Assembly: GCA_017398805.1 (NCBI GenBank)
Contig: JAFQEZ010000085.1
Coordinates: 1-64,000, forward strand
Length of the DNA: 64,000 nucleotides
Source: Bacteroidaceae bacterium
Lineage (GTDB): Bacteria; Bacteroidota; Bacteroidia; Bacteroidales; Bacteroidaceae
Direction: 5' to 3'
Below are positions 1 to 7,648 of the stretch, in pieces. The notes under the pieces are model-generated. The model was not told the DNA's origin, did no database searches, and saw only the letters and a list, made by a program, of their open reading frames with translations. Position numbers and translations under genes: made by a program. Position 1 is the stretch's first letter. Each line of letters opens with the position of its first letter.

Positions 1-29
1 TTAAAGCAAAGATAGCAAACTTTATCCAT

Positions 30-73
30 TCAGAGTGAGAGAAAGGGGGACATTGTCTCTCTTTCCTCTCTGA
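30..73. terminator. Imperfect hairpin downstream of the transporter gene
   Basis: CAGAG and GAAAG on the left arm (31-45) can pair with CTTTC and CTCTG on the right arm (61-72). The hairpin lies past the stop codon of the leftward transporter gene and may end its transcript. The T-run on that strand is poor, so the call is weak. I see no gene in bases 1-184. Confidence 0.3.
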
Positions 74-184
74 AAAATAAATGTTTTTATTGCTTATTAT
101 CCGCACCCAAAAAGTTGCATTTATAAGTTGAACTCAAGAATAAAGAAATGGAAGTTCGAGGAATAACGGCCAAATATTCCTTGA

Positions 185-1846
185 TTATATCAGGGACATT
201 ACCACCAGTTGTATTATGACCACTCTCAGAAACATACATACCGGATAGACCGTTGCATACGCCACTGATGGATTATCGCTATCCATAGTATCACTGGCAT
301 AACTTAGTGCCATCGGATTCGCCATAGAACCGCACAGCAAACCTGTAACAGAACCGAAATCCATCTTCATGGTGCGCAATGCAAGGATGCCTATTATAAG
401 TACAGGCAAGAATGTTATCAGGAAACCGAGTACAAGCCACAGGACACCTTCGGGGCGCACGACAGTCTCAAAGAAGTGTTCTCCTGCATCAAGCCCAAGA
501 CAGGCAAGATAGAGATTGAGTCCCAGTGCGCGCAACATCATGTTTGCGCTCTGCGTAGTGTATGTAACCATATGCAGTCGGGGACCGAATGTTCCGATAA
601 GTATTCCCACGATAATGGGACCGCCGGCAAGACCCAATTTAACCGGCAAGGATATGCCCGGCAATGAGAACGGGATACTGCCGAGAACAAGACCAAGGAT
701 TATTCCAATGAAGACAGAGACAAGATTCGGTTCGTTCAGGCTCTTGACCGCATTTCCGAGAATACCCTCGACACGCTTTATATCTGCAGCCTCACCTACT
801 ACAGTCAGGCGGTCGCCAAGTTGAAGGACAAGGTCAGGTGTTGCGAGAAGCTGCACTCCAGAACGGTATACACGGCTTATATTAATGCCATAATTATTCC
901 TCAAACGCAAAGAAGAGAGTTTCTTGCCATTGATTTCGGGCCTTGTTACAAGTATACGTTGCGAAATGAGCTCGCTGTCAATCTTGTTCCAGTCAATGTC
1001 ACCGCTATTCCAATCCTTCTGCTCCTGTTCACCGAAAATAAGTGCCAAAGATGCAGCATCCTCAGGTTTCGTCATTACAAGCAACACATCATTCTCAAGC
1101 AATCTCCTGCTGCTCATGGGAATGAGCACATGCCCGTCGTGCCACATACGCGATATCACGAAATGCTTGCTGCTCATGGTTGCTACCTCCTCTATTGTCT
1201 TGCCCACGATACCCGGATTTGTAACCATGTAACTTGCAATGAAGACGTTCTTCTTATGCTTGCTGTCGGGCTGCGGCATATCCTGTGGACGGACAAAAAG
1301 TTTGCGGAGCGTAATTATCGCCAAGATCACACCCACGACGCCAAGAGGATAGGTCAACGCACAACTGAGTGCAGCACCGCTGCCGTCAATACCCAACTGA
1401 TCAAGAGTCTGTTGGGCAGCAGCCAGTGCAGGAGTATTGGTCGTTGCACCGCAAAGTATTCCCGACATATCGGGGATAGATACAGCAAAGATATAACTCA
1501 ATGCTATCGCCAGCAATGTTCCTGTGAGCAGAAGGCCGAGCGCAGGCGTTATAAGGCGTACACCCTCGGTACGCATGGAACTGAAGAAACCCGGACCTAC
1601 CTGCAGACCAAGCGCATAGACAAACAGCACAAGACCGAAAGTCTCGGCATAGTGTAGCATCCGGCCATCGATACTTAGCCCGAAATGCCCGGCCATAATA
1701 CCTATGAAAAACACGAAGGTGATACCCAAAGATATTCCGCAGACACGCACCTTGCCGAGCATTATGCCTACTGCAGATATGAGCGACAGCACCACAATTG
1801 CCTGCAGCGCCGAATGCTGAACGAAAAGAGTCTCCAGAAAATCCAT
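185..1846 (-). CDS. AspT/YidE-family putative transporter
   Basis: This is a 553-residue inner-membrane protein of the aspartate:alanine exchanger (AAE) family. It has two homologous membrane halves, each with a conserved GxLCG...NxxAL motif (GILCGATTNTPALAAA near residue 130 and GLLCGSMANPMALSYA near residue 515). Between them, at about residues 205-365, lie two cytosolic TrkA-C (RCK_C) domains. This is the usual full length and domain order. The substrate cannot be read from sequence: family members exchange amino or dicarboxylic acids, and many are uncharacterised. The gene diverges from the cytochrome c biogenesis gene and has its own promoter at 1865-1895. Confidence 0.85.
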   Translation of the reverse strand: MDFLETLFVQHSALQAIVVLSLISAVGIMLGKVRVCGISLGITFVFFIGIMAGHFGLSIDGRMLHYAETFGLVLFVYALGLQVGPGFFSSMRTEGVRLITPALGLLLTGTLLAIALSYIFAVSIPDMSGILCGATTNTPALAAAQQTLDQLGIDGSGAALSCALTYPLGVVGVILAIITLRKLFVRPQDMPQPDSKHKKNVFIASYMVTNPGIVGKTIEEVATMSSKHFVISRMWHDGHVLIPMSSRRLLENDVLLVMTKPEDAASLALIFGEQEQKDWNSGDIDWNKIDSELISQRILVTRPEINGKKLSSLRLRNNYGINISRVYRSGVQLLATPDLVLQLGDRLTVVGEAADIKRVEGILGNAVKSLNEPNLVSVFIGIILGLVLGSIPFSLPGISLPVKLGLAGGPIIVGILIGTFGPRLHMVTYTTQSANMMLRALGLNLYLACLGLDAGEHFFETVVRPEGVLWLVLGFLITFLPVLIIGILALRTMKMDFGSVTGLLCGSMANPMALSYASDTMDSDNPSVAYATVYPVCMFLRVVIIQLVVMSLI

Positions 1847-1864
1847 TGATTACAAGATTCTGCA

Positions 1865-1895
1865 CAAAGGTAATCCCTTTTTCCCAATCGGCAAA
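1865..1895 (-). promoter_or_regulatory. Bacteroidota-type promoter of the transporter gene
   Basis: Read on the minus strand, TTTG (1895-1892) is followed after 19 bases by TACCTTTG (1872-1865). This matches the Bacteroidota -33/-7 consensus TTTG-N19-TAnnTTTG. The predicted transcript starts near 1858, just upstream of the ATG at 1846. Confidence 0.7.
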
Positions 1896-1927
1896 GCCAT
1901 TCAGCACACTTGCCGTTATAAAGTTTA

Positions 1928-1957
1928 TTGACTCTATCTGATTTATTATTATCTTTG
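1928..1957 (+). promoter_or_regulatory. Promoter of ccsA
   Basis: TTG (1928-1930), 19 bases, then TATCTTTG (1950-1957) fit the Bacteroidota promoter. Transcription should start near 1963-1965, inside the palindrome at 1951-1984. This also decides the start of the next gene: the upstream start codon at 1928 lies in the promoter itself, so ATG 2003 is used. Confidence 0.6.
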
Positions 1958-1984
1958 GGCTGCATTCGAATGCAGCCCAAAGAT
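1951..1984. promoter_or_regulatory. 34-bp perfect palindrome over the ccsA -7 element
   Basis: Bases 1951-1984 are a perfect inverted repeat with 17-base arms and no loop (left arm ATCTTTGGGCTGCATTC). It covers the -7 element and the predicted start site of ccsA. It may be an operator for a dimeric regulator, or a hairpin at the 5' end of the mRNA. Confidence 0.6.
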
Positions 1985-2002
1985 TTTGCAAGCAAAAAAG
2001 CA

Positions 2003-4243
2003 ATGAAACGAGAAAAACTGTTCAAGCACCTCTCAATCGGCCTGTTCGCCCTGATAACTGCCATTCTTATGGTTGCCACCATAATGGAAAAGTTTCATGG
2101 TACTGAGTACGCATTACAGAATATCTACTGCGCCGATTGGATGATTGCATTATGGACAGCAGCTACACTCTCGGGCATTGTATACATACTGCAGCGCAGG
2201 ATGCAACGGCAGCCTGCAACGCTGTGCCTGCATCTGGCATTCGTGGTCATTCTCCTTGGCGCATTAGTAACGCACACAACAGGCAAGCAAGGGCAGATAC
2301 ACATGCGCATCGGCGATTACACAAACAAATATACACTTGACGACGGTTCTGTTGAGAAATTACCTTTCAGTCTATCTCTACATAGTTTTGAAGTCACAAG
2401 ATATGCAGGGAGCGAAGCGCCGATGGATTTCGTGAGCGGCATAGTCGTTTATGACGATGAACGCATTGAAGGGACTGTATCAATGAACAATATATTCAAG
2501 CACAAAGGATACCGTTTCTACCAGTCGGGGTATGACGATGATGAAAAAGGCACGTTCCTCTCAATCTCATACGACCCTTGGGGAATAGGTATCACATATG
2601 CAGGATATTCCCTCCTGTTGCTCTCTATGCTGTTATTCTTCCTGCAACCTGGCAGCCGTTTCCGCGCTCTTTTGCGTAAAAGAGCAGTTGTACTGCTGCT
2701 TATTTTTACCGCATCTGCGACAAACGCCCAGGAGAGGCCGCAGACTCTGCCTAAAGATGTTGCCGAAGAGTTCTGCAACCTGCACGTGAACTACAATGAC
2801 AGAATATGCCCTTTGCAGACACTGGCCATAGACTTCACTTCAAAGGTATATGGCAAAAGAAGCTACAAAGGCTACACAGCCGAGCAGGTTCTCTGCGGTT
2901 GGTTCTTTTTCTACGACGAATGGAAAACAGAGCCTATGATAAAGATAAAAGGGGCGGAGGTAAAAGAGACACTTGGCATTGATGGAGATTATGCCGCACT
3001 CACAGATTTTGTGGACCGCAACGGCTACAAGCTGGAAACGGCCCTGCGCGAAAAGGATAATCTGGGAAAAAAGGATTTTGCAGCCGCTAACGAAAAGTTC
3101 AACATAATAAGCATGCTCTGCACCGGTACTCTGTTGAAAATATTTCCACATGCAGACCCCACAACCGGACATGTGACATGGTACTCTTTCGCAGAGACTT
3201 TGCCTGCCGACATCCCCAACGAAGAGCAACTTTTCATAAACAAGGGCATGAACCTTGTAGCCGAGAAAGTAGCAGAACGTGACTATGAAGGAACAAAAGC
3301 AATAACTGCAAAAATAAGGAAATATCAGGTCAAAAAGGGAGGTGAGAGTATCCCGTCAGAAGCCAGATTCAAGGCCGAAAAGCTATACAATAGCCTGGAA
3401 GGAAACCGCCTACTGGCAATGGTGTGCCTTGCAATAGGCACAATTACATTTCTGTTCTTCTGCTTGAAAAGCAGAGAAAACACTTGTGTCATTTCGAACG
3501 CATGTGAGAAATCTCAAGGATATCTCACGATAACCGTCATTTGTGTTGCTCTGAAAATTCTGGCATGGCCCATCCTCGCCTACCTCACGCTGCAGATTGC
3601 ACTGCGCTGGTACATAAGCGGACATATTCCACTCTCAAACGGTCATGAGACGATGATTTTCATGGCATGGTGCAGCATATTGCTTGCTCTATTCGCCGGT
3701 AGAAGGAGCAGGTTGATGCTACCGTTCGGCTATATTGTATGCGGATTCACGCTACTCGTCGCAACCATGGGCGAGGCAACACCGCAGATTACCCCGCTGA
3801 TGCCTGTACTTCAGTCACCCCTGCTGTGCATACACGTACTGGTGATAATGATAGCATACACTCTATTGGCATTCACCATGCTCAACGGCATTGCAGCAGT
3901 GATAATGAAGATAACCCGCAAGAATAGAGAAGAGGAGATTGCCGCACTGCAGCGGACAAGCATCCTTATGCTCTACCCTGCCCTGTTCTTGCTCACCGCC
4001 GGAATATTCATAGGCGCAGTATGGGCAAACATATCGTGGGGCCGTTACTGGGGTTGGGACCCCAAGGAGGTGTGGGCACTCATCACAATGCTTGTCTACA
4101 GCGCCACACTGCACAGCGGATCGATAAAGGCTATGCGCCGCCCCATGTTCTTCCACATATACTGCATTGTGGCATTCCTGACAGTGTTAATCACCTACTT
4201 TGGCGTCAACTTCATCCTTGGCGGCATGCACAGCTACGCGTGA
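2003..4243 (+). CDS. ccsA: Cytochrome c biogenesis protein, ResB/CcsA fusion (system II)
   Basis: This 746-residue protein handles haem for covalent attachment to periplasmic c-type cytochromes. The N-terminal part has ResB/Ccs1-like membrane helices and a long periplasmic region. The C-terminal third is a CcsA domain with the tryptophan-rich haem-handling motif WGRYWGWDPKE and histidines in flanking loops (SNGHETM, TLHSGS). Such fusions are normal in Bacteroidota and Epsilonproteobacteria. ATG 2003 is chosen because the promoter overlaps the earlier start. Two oddities: a stretch at 3487-3516 resembles an intergenic repeat inserted in frame, and the last part of the gene is duplicated at 6283-6591. 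The stop codon at 4241-4243 overlaps the end of an 18-bp attachment-like repeat. Confidence 0.88.
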   Translation: MKREKLFKHLSIGLFALITAILMVATIMEKFHGTEYALQNIYCADWMIALWTAATLSGIVYILQRRMQRQPATLCLHLAFVVILLGALVTHTTGKQGQIHMRIGDYTNKYTLDDGSVEKLPFSLSLHSFEVTRYAGSEAPMDFVSGIVVYDDERIEGTVSMNNIFKHKGYRFYQSGYDDDEKGTFLSISYDPWGIGITYAGYSLLLLSMLLFFLQPGSRFRALLRKRAVVLLLIFTASATNAQERPQTLPKDVAEEFCNLHVNYNDRICPLQTLAIDFTSKVYGKRSYKGYTAEQVLCGWFFFYDEWKTEPMIKIKGAEVKETLGIDGDYAALTDFVDRNGYKLETALREKDNLGKKDFAAANEKFNIISMLCTGTLLKIFPHADPTTGHVTWYSFAETLPADIPNEEQLFINKGMNLVAEKVAERDYEGTKAITAKIRKYQVKKGGESIPSEARFKAEKLYNSLEGNRLLAMVCLAIGTITFLFFCLKSRENTCVISNACEKSQGYLTITVICVALKILAWPILAYLTLQIALRWYISGHIPLSNGHETMIFMAWCSILLALFAGRRSRLMLPFGYIVCGFTLLVATMGEATPQITPLMPVLQSPLLCIHVLVIMIAYTLLAFTMLNGIAAVIMKITRKNREEEIAALQRTSILMLYPALFLLTAGIFIGAVWANISWGRYWGWDPKEVWALITMLVYSATLHSGSIKAMRRPMFFHIYCIVAFLTVLITYFGVNFILGGMHSYA

Positions 4244-4294
4244 TAGAGGGGAATTTGCTTCCACAGTTTCTCTTCGTCCGTTGGAACGCCTTGG
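3935..4294 (+). repeat. 360-bp direct repeat, copy 1 (ccsA 3' end plus island left end)
   Basis: This segment matches 6283-6642 without gaps, at a constant offset of 2348 bases. It covers about the last 100 codons of ccsA and 51 bases after the stop. There are ten differences, all within ccsA and all synonymous. The bases after the stop are identical in both copies. Confidence 0.95.
4224..4241. repeat. 18-bp attachment-like repeat, left copy (attL-like)
   Basis: GCATGCACAGCTACGCGT recurs at 6572-6589 and at 23609-23626. In ccsA it encodes the C-terminal residues MHSYA. It marks the left edge of the island. Confidence 0.8.
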
Positions 4295-4640
4295 TGTTTC
4301 TACTCCTAAACTTTCTTCTGATATTCTATGTAACGAGGATCCTGAAGCCCGAAGTGCCGGTATAGGCAAGGACATTCTCTGCTGCAACAGGAGCAAGAAA
4401 CATACGGCTGTCCTGCATAATTCGTTCACGGTTTTGGAACAGGAAGAAGGCGTTGTCTATAAAAAGTTGCTTTTCGAGGAAAACATCAAGTTCCTCTATA
4501 TAATCCTTTTGATGTCTCTTTTTGCCAAAGGATAGGTAACGGGTGGTCAAAAACTCTAGGAAAAATTTAAAATTAGCGAAACAAAGTCTGCCAATACTTA
4601 TAAAAATATATTGTGTATGGCAGAATATAGAGTATTTTAT
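4295..4640. other. Island left flank without a convincing gene
   Basis: On the minus strand, the bases just right of the 18-bp repeat read QGVPTDEEKLWKQIPLYHA and end in a TAG inside the repeat, with stop codons upstream. This looks like the tail of a truncated gene. A 74-codon minus-strand open frame (4326-4550) has no family I recognise. Nothing else can be supported. Confidence 0.35.
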
Positions 4641-4671
4641 TTTGCCGTTTAATCATCTTTTTGTATATTTG
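4641..4671 (+). promoter_or_regulatory. Promoter of the DUF234 ATPase gene
   Basis: TTTG (4641-4644), 19 bases, TATATTTG (4664-4671) is an ideal Bacteroidota promoter. It gives a very short leader before ATG 4691. Confidence 0.75.
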
Positions 4672-4690
4672 TGGCAAAATATAACACATT

Positions 4691-6136
4691 ATGAGCATTA
4701 TCGTAGGTAGAAAAAAGGAAATTGAGGAGTTGGAAAGACTCTATGAGAGTGAGCGCCCGGAATTTGTGGCTGTCTATGGAAGAAGGCGTGTTGGAAAGAC
4801 ATTCCTAATTAAACAGGCACTTAAAGGACGTATAACTTTTCAGCATACAGGTGTTTCGCCGGTAGATCAAGAGGGGGAGAAGAATCTTATGAGAACCCAA
4901 CTTGAAAGTTTCCATTACACCTTGCTGAGCCATGGACTGGAAGGATATTCAAAACCTAAATCTTGGTTCGAAGCCTTTTTCCAGTTGAAACAACTTCTCA
5001 TAAAACAAGACAACGGTTCACGCCAGGTAGTGTTTTTAGATGAGCTACCTTGGATGGATACGCCACGTTCGGGTTTCCTGTCTGCGTTTGAGAGTTTTTG
5101 GAATGGTTGGTGTAGTGGGCGAGATAACATAATGCTTGTTGTTTGCGGTAGCGCTACTTCTTGGATTCTAAGCAATTTGTCACGCAATAGAGGTGGATTA
5201 TATGGCAGGCTGACTTGCGAAATAAAACTCACTCCATTTACTTTGAAAGAGTGCGAGGATTATTTCAAGAATGAAAATATCGAGATGTCTCGTTACGACA
5301 TTGTACAATCATATATGGTTTTTGGCGGCATTCCTTACTATCTCAGTTACTTCAAAAAAGGAATGAGCTTTGAAGGAAATGCAGACAATATTCTTTTTGG
5401 GAAGAATCCACGGCTTAAAGATGAATTTAACCGCCTGTTCAACGCAATATTCTCAAATCCCGAAGATTGCAAGAAAATCATTCGTCTGCTTGCAAAAAAG
5501 CACGTCGGTTTTACCCGAGAAGAGATAGCAAAGGAAACAGGCCTGCCATTTGGAGGAGGTCTTACCGATACTCTGAATGCACTCGTTGAGAGTGATTTCA
5601 TTCAGCGCTATCGTCCTTATAACGTATCGGGCAAGGTGTCATTTTACAAGCTTATTGACAATTTCTCTCTATTCTGGTTGAAATATGTGGAGCCGAACAC
5701 CGAAGATATAAACTTTATGACCGACAATATGACCTCGAATATAATGAGAGTATGGCGAGGCGTTGCTTTTGAAGAGGTCTGCTGGCAACATATCGGACAA
5801 ATTAAACGAGCTTTGGGAATTTCGGGAGTAAGTTCATCGATTTCAGCTTGGAGTGTGAAGGGTAACGATAACAAAGAAGGAGTACAGATTGACCTTCTCA
5901 TAATAAGAAATGACAATGTGGTGAATTTATGCGAGATGAAATTTGCCGGTGATATATATTCTATCGACAAAGAGGAGGATGCCAAAATAAGGAATAGAAT
6001 TCAAACTCTTATAAACACGCTATCACCTAAACAATCTGTCCATTTGACAATGATTACTACCTATGGAGTATCACACACCATGTATGGAGGGCGTGTTCAA
6101 CAGCAAGTTATATTGGACGACCTTTTTCTGTCCTGA
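4691..6136 (+). CDS. AAA-type ATPase of the ATPase_2/DUF234 family
   Basis: This 481-residue protein has an N-terminal ATPase_2 domain with Walker A GRRRVGKT (about residues 30-37) and Walker B VVFLDELPW (about residues 113-121). A winged-helix-like middle and a C-terminal DUF234 region follow. DUF234 resembles PD-(D/E)XK folds; a D...EMK-type pattern (IDLLIIRNDNVVNLCEMKFAG) is present near residue 410. The length is normal for this widespread archaeal/bacterial family, whose role is unknown though it is common in mobile and defence regions. It stands alone with its own promoter and terminator, as the sole cargo between the two copies of the ccsA end. Confidence 0.85.
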   Translation: MSIIVGRKKEIEELERLYESERPEFVAVYGRRRVGKTFLIKQALKGRITFQHTGVSPVDQEGEKNLMRTQLESFHYTLLSHGLEGYSKPKSWFEAFFQLKQLLIKQDNGSRQVVFLDELPWMDTPRSGFLSAFESFWNGWCSGRDNIMLVVCGSATSWILSNLSRNRGGLYGRLTCEIKLTPFTLKECEDYFKNENIEMSRYDIVQSYMVFGGIPYYLSYFKKGMSFEGNADNILFGKNPRLKDEFNRLFNAIFSNPEDCKKIIRLLAKKHVGFTREEIAKETGLPFGGGLTDTLNALVESDFIQRYRPYNVSGKVSFYKLIDNFSLFWLKYVEPNTEDINFMTDNMTSNIMRVWRGVAFEEVCWQHIGQIKRALGISGVSSSISAWSVKGNDNKEGVQIDLLIIRNDNVVNLCEMKFAGDIYSIDKEEDAKIRNRIQTLINTLSPKQSVHLTMITTYGVSHTMYGGRVQQQVILDDLFLS

Positions 6137-6159
6137 CCTACGATAAAATAAAGAAAAAA

Positions 6160-6205
6160 AGAACCACCTTGCCGCAGTCTCTTGGGGCTGTAGCTTGGTG
6201 GTTCT
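6160..6205 (+). terminator. Hairpin after the DUF234 ATPase gene
   Basis: AGAACCACC (6160-6168) pairs with GGTGGTTCT (6197-6205), 23 bases past the stop codon. A second near-palindrome with arms GCTTG/CAAGC and core CATTGCGCAATG lies at 6206-6229. Neither has a clear T-run, so they may be structural rather than terminators. Confidence 0.5.
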
Positions 6206-6266
6206 GCTTGTCATTGCGCAATGGCAAGCAGAGGTAATCTCTTTAACCGGCACCGTTAAATTCCAC

Positions 6267-6290
6267 AGCCAAGATAGCGTTTGAGATTGC
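6267..6290. repeat. Junction tag shared with 22404-22428
   Basis: AGCCAAGATAGCGTTTG (6267-6283) runs directly into the duplicated ccsA segment at GAGATTGC. The same tag followed by GGAGATTGC lies at 22404-22428. It probably marks an element end or recombination junction. Confidence 0.6.
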
Positions 6291-6591
6291 CGCACTGCAG
6301 CGGACAAGCATCCTCATGCTCTACCCTGCCCTGTTCCTGCTCACCGCCGGAATATTCATAGGCGCTGTGTGGGCAAACATATCGTGGGGCCGTTACTGGG
6401 GTTGGGACCCCAAGGAGGTGTGGGCACTCATCACAATGCTCGTCTACAGCGCCACACTGCACAGCGGCTCGATAAAGGCTATGCGCCGCCCCATGTTCTT
6501 CCACATATACTGCATTGTGGCATTCCTGACAGTATTAATCACCTACTTCGGTGTCAACTTCATCCTCGGCGGCATGCACAGCTACGCGTGA
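6283..6591 (+). pseudogene. Detached 3' fragment of ccsA
   Basis: This fragment encodes about the last 100 residues of CcsA, including the WGRYWGWDPKE motif and the terminal MHSYA, then a stop. The protein is identical to the end of the intact gene despite ten nucleotide differences. It has no start of its own and is joined to the unrelated tag at 6267. It is most likely the displaced host end of ccsA after an element brought its own copy. Confidence 0.85.
6572..6589. repeat. 18-bp attachment-like repeat, internal copy
   Basis: GCATGCACAGCTACGCGT, identical to 4224-4241 and 23609-23626. It divides the island into a 2.35-kb left unit and a 17-kb right unit. Confidence 0.8.
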
Positions 6592-6642
6592 TAGAGGGGA
6601 ATTTGCTTCCACAGTTTCTCTTCGTCCGTTGGAACGCCTTGG

Positions 6643-6889
6643 GATAATCATTGGAATGCTTTCTGCGGCGTTCTCTTGGTAAAATCTCCAGCAATTCACT
6701 CAATTCAATTTCGATACAGAGTCCGCTTCTCAACTCGACTCCATATTTCTCAAGTCGTTTAATATCATCTTTAAAATTCTTTGGTATAATCACCTGTGCG
6801 CTCTTGTCAATTACATCCGGGGCACAATCCGAACGCCCATCCTGTGATTCTGAACCACAGAACAGGGAGTATAATTTTTTGATTAACAT
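6643..6889 (-). CDS. Possible small or truncated hypothetical protein
   Basis: An open frame starting at 6889 on the minus strand gives a peptide with a coherent helical stretch (IIPKNFKDDIKRLEKYGVEL, then ELLEILPRERRRK). It then runs into the 360-bp repeat, where the frame no longer looks natural. It may be a small element gene truncated by the recombination that made the repeat. I do not recognise the family. Confidence 0.3.
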
Positions 6890-7020
6890 AAACCAATTAT
6901 TCTTTTACATATTAGGATTTGGGCGGATGAGGACGGAGATTTGTTGATTTGGGACAAAAAGTGCCGACACATTACGCATCTGAATGCTATAATCGAATAA
7001 GACTGTATTAAAAAAGAATA

Positions 7021-7046
7021 CCCCAACGCAAAAATTGCGTCAGGGC
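7021..7046 (-). terminator. Terminator of the ssp-like operon
   Basis: On the minus strand, GACGCAA pairs with TTGCGTT. The stem is followed by a T-rich run (TATTCTTTTTT). It lies 30-60 bases past the stop codon of the last operon gene. Confidence 0.65.
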
Positions 7047-7078
7047 AAGTTAAACAATATCTACTGAAGATATAAAAT

Positions 7079-7648
7079 TCAGTCCAAATCATCAGGTTCG
7101 TCGCTGTCATCCTCGTTATTCTCGTTTACTAAAAACGAGGTAAAGACATTAAGAAAGGCAGACTCTTTGAAAAAGTAGTTAGGGTCTTGCTCAAGCTTAT
7201 CGAGTATAAAATCAAAACCGAAATTTGCATACTCCTCCATTTTGTCAATAAGAGTCTTGACAACAGATTGAGCGGTAATTTCCTCTTTGTCAAGAGCAAT
7301 CCAATCAATATCTGTGCGAGCGACAAGTGCAGCAAAAATGTATTCTCTAATTTTCCCATAAGCCTTTCTGCCTGCACGTTCCTCGATATTACCCCAATAC
7401 ATAATCGGCTGTCCTAAAACCTTTCTTTTGGCCGTGTCTTCAACTAAAGGCTTTGTTTGATTATAATACAAGCCAATGAAGAAAGCTATAATATAGACTT
7501 CATAACCAGCTCCAAATATCTTTCCACGAATATCATTATATTGACTTACACCTTTTCCATAGTCCGAGAAAACGGAAAGCACGGTGTCCTGATAACGCTT
7601 TTCAAATTCGGGATTACGCTTTGCCCAAAGTTCATATATATTTTCCAT
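7079..7648 (-). CDS. Unknown protein, last gene of the ssp-like operon
   Basis: This protein of 189 residues has no family I recognise. It is predicted helical. It has a tyrosine-rich central segment (YEVYIIAFFIGLYYNQTKPL), a conserved-looking GQPIMYWGNIEER motif and a very acidic tail (NNEDDSDEPDDLD). Its ATG overlaps the stop codon of the SMC-like gene (TAATG), so the two are translationally coupled. Its place at the end of a phosphorothioation-type operon suggests a subunit of the effector module. A DndE-like role is possible but unproven, since DndE proteins are usually shorter. Confidence 0.7.
   Translation of the reverse strand: MENIYELWAKRNPEFEKRYQDTVLSVFSDYGKGVSQYNDIRGKIFGAGYEVYIIAFFIGLYYNQTKPLVEDTAKRKVLGQPIMYWGNIEERAGRKAYGKIREYIFAALVARTDIDWIALDKEEITAQSVVKTLIDKMEEYANFGFDFILDKLEQDPNYFFKESAFLNVFTSFLVNENNEDDSDEPDDLD

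Larger units (their letters stand above)
6283..6642 (+). repeat. 360-bp direct repeat, copy 2
   Basis: Second copy of 3935-4294. It includes the 18-bp repeat at 6572-6589 and the identical bases after the stop codon up to 6642, after which the sequences diverge completely. Confidence 0.95.

Noticed and set aside
821..1657. 278-codon plus-strand open frame
   Set aside because: It is the antisense of the AspT-family gene. Its composition (many Arg, Thr, His, Cys) is that of a shadow frame, and no motif is present.
1401..2003. 200-codon minus-strand frame over the divergent promoters
   Set aside because: It overlaps both true genes and the palindrome in another frame and has no family features.
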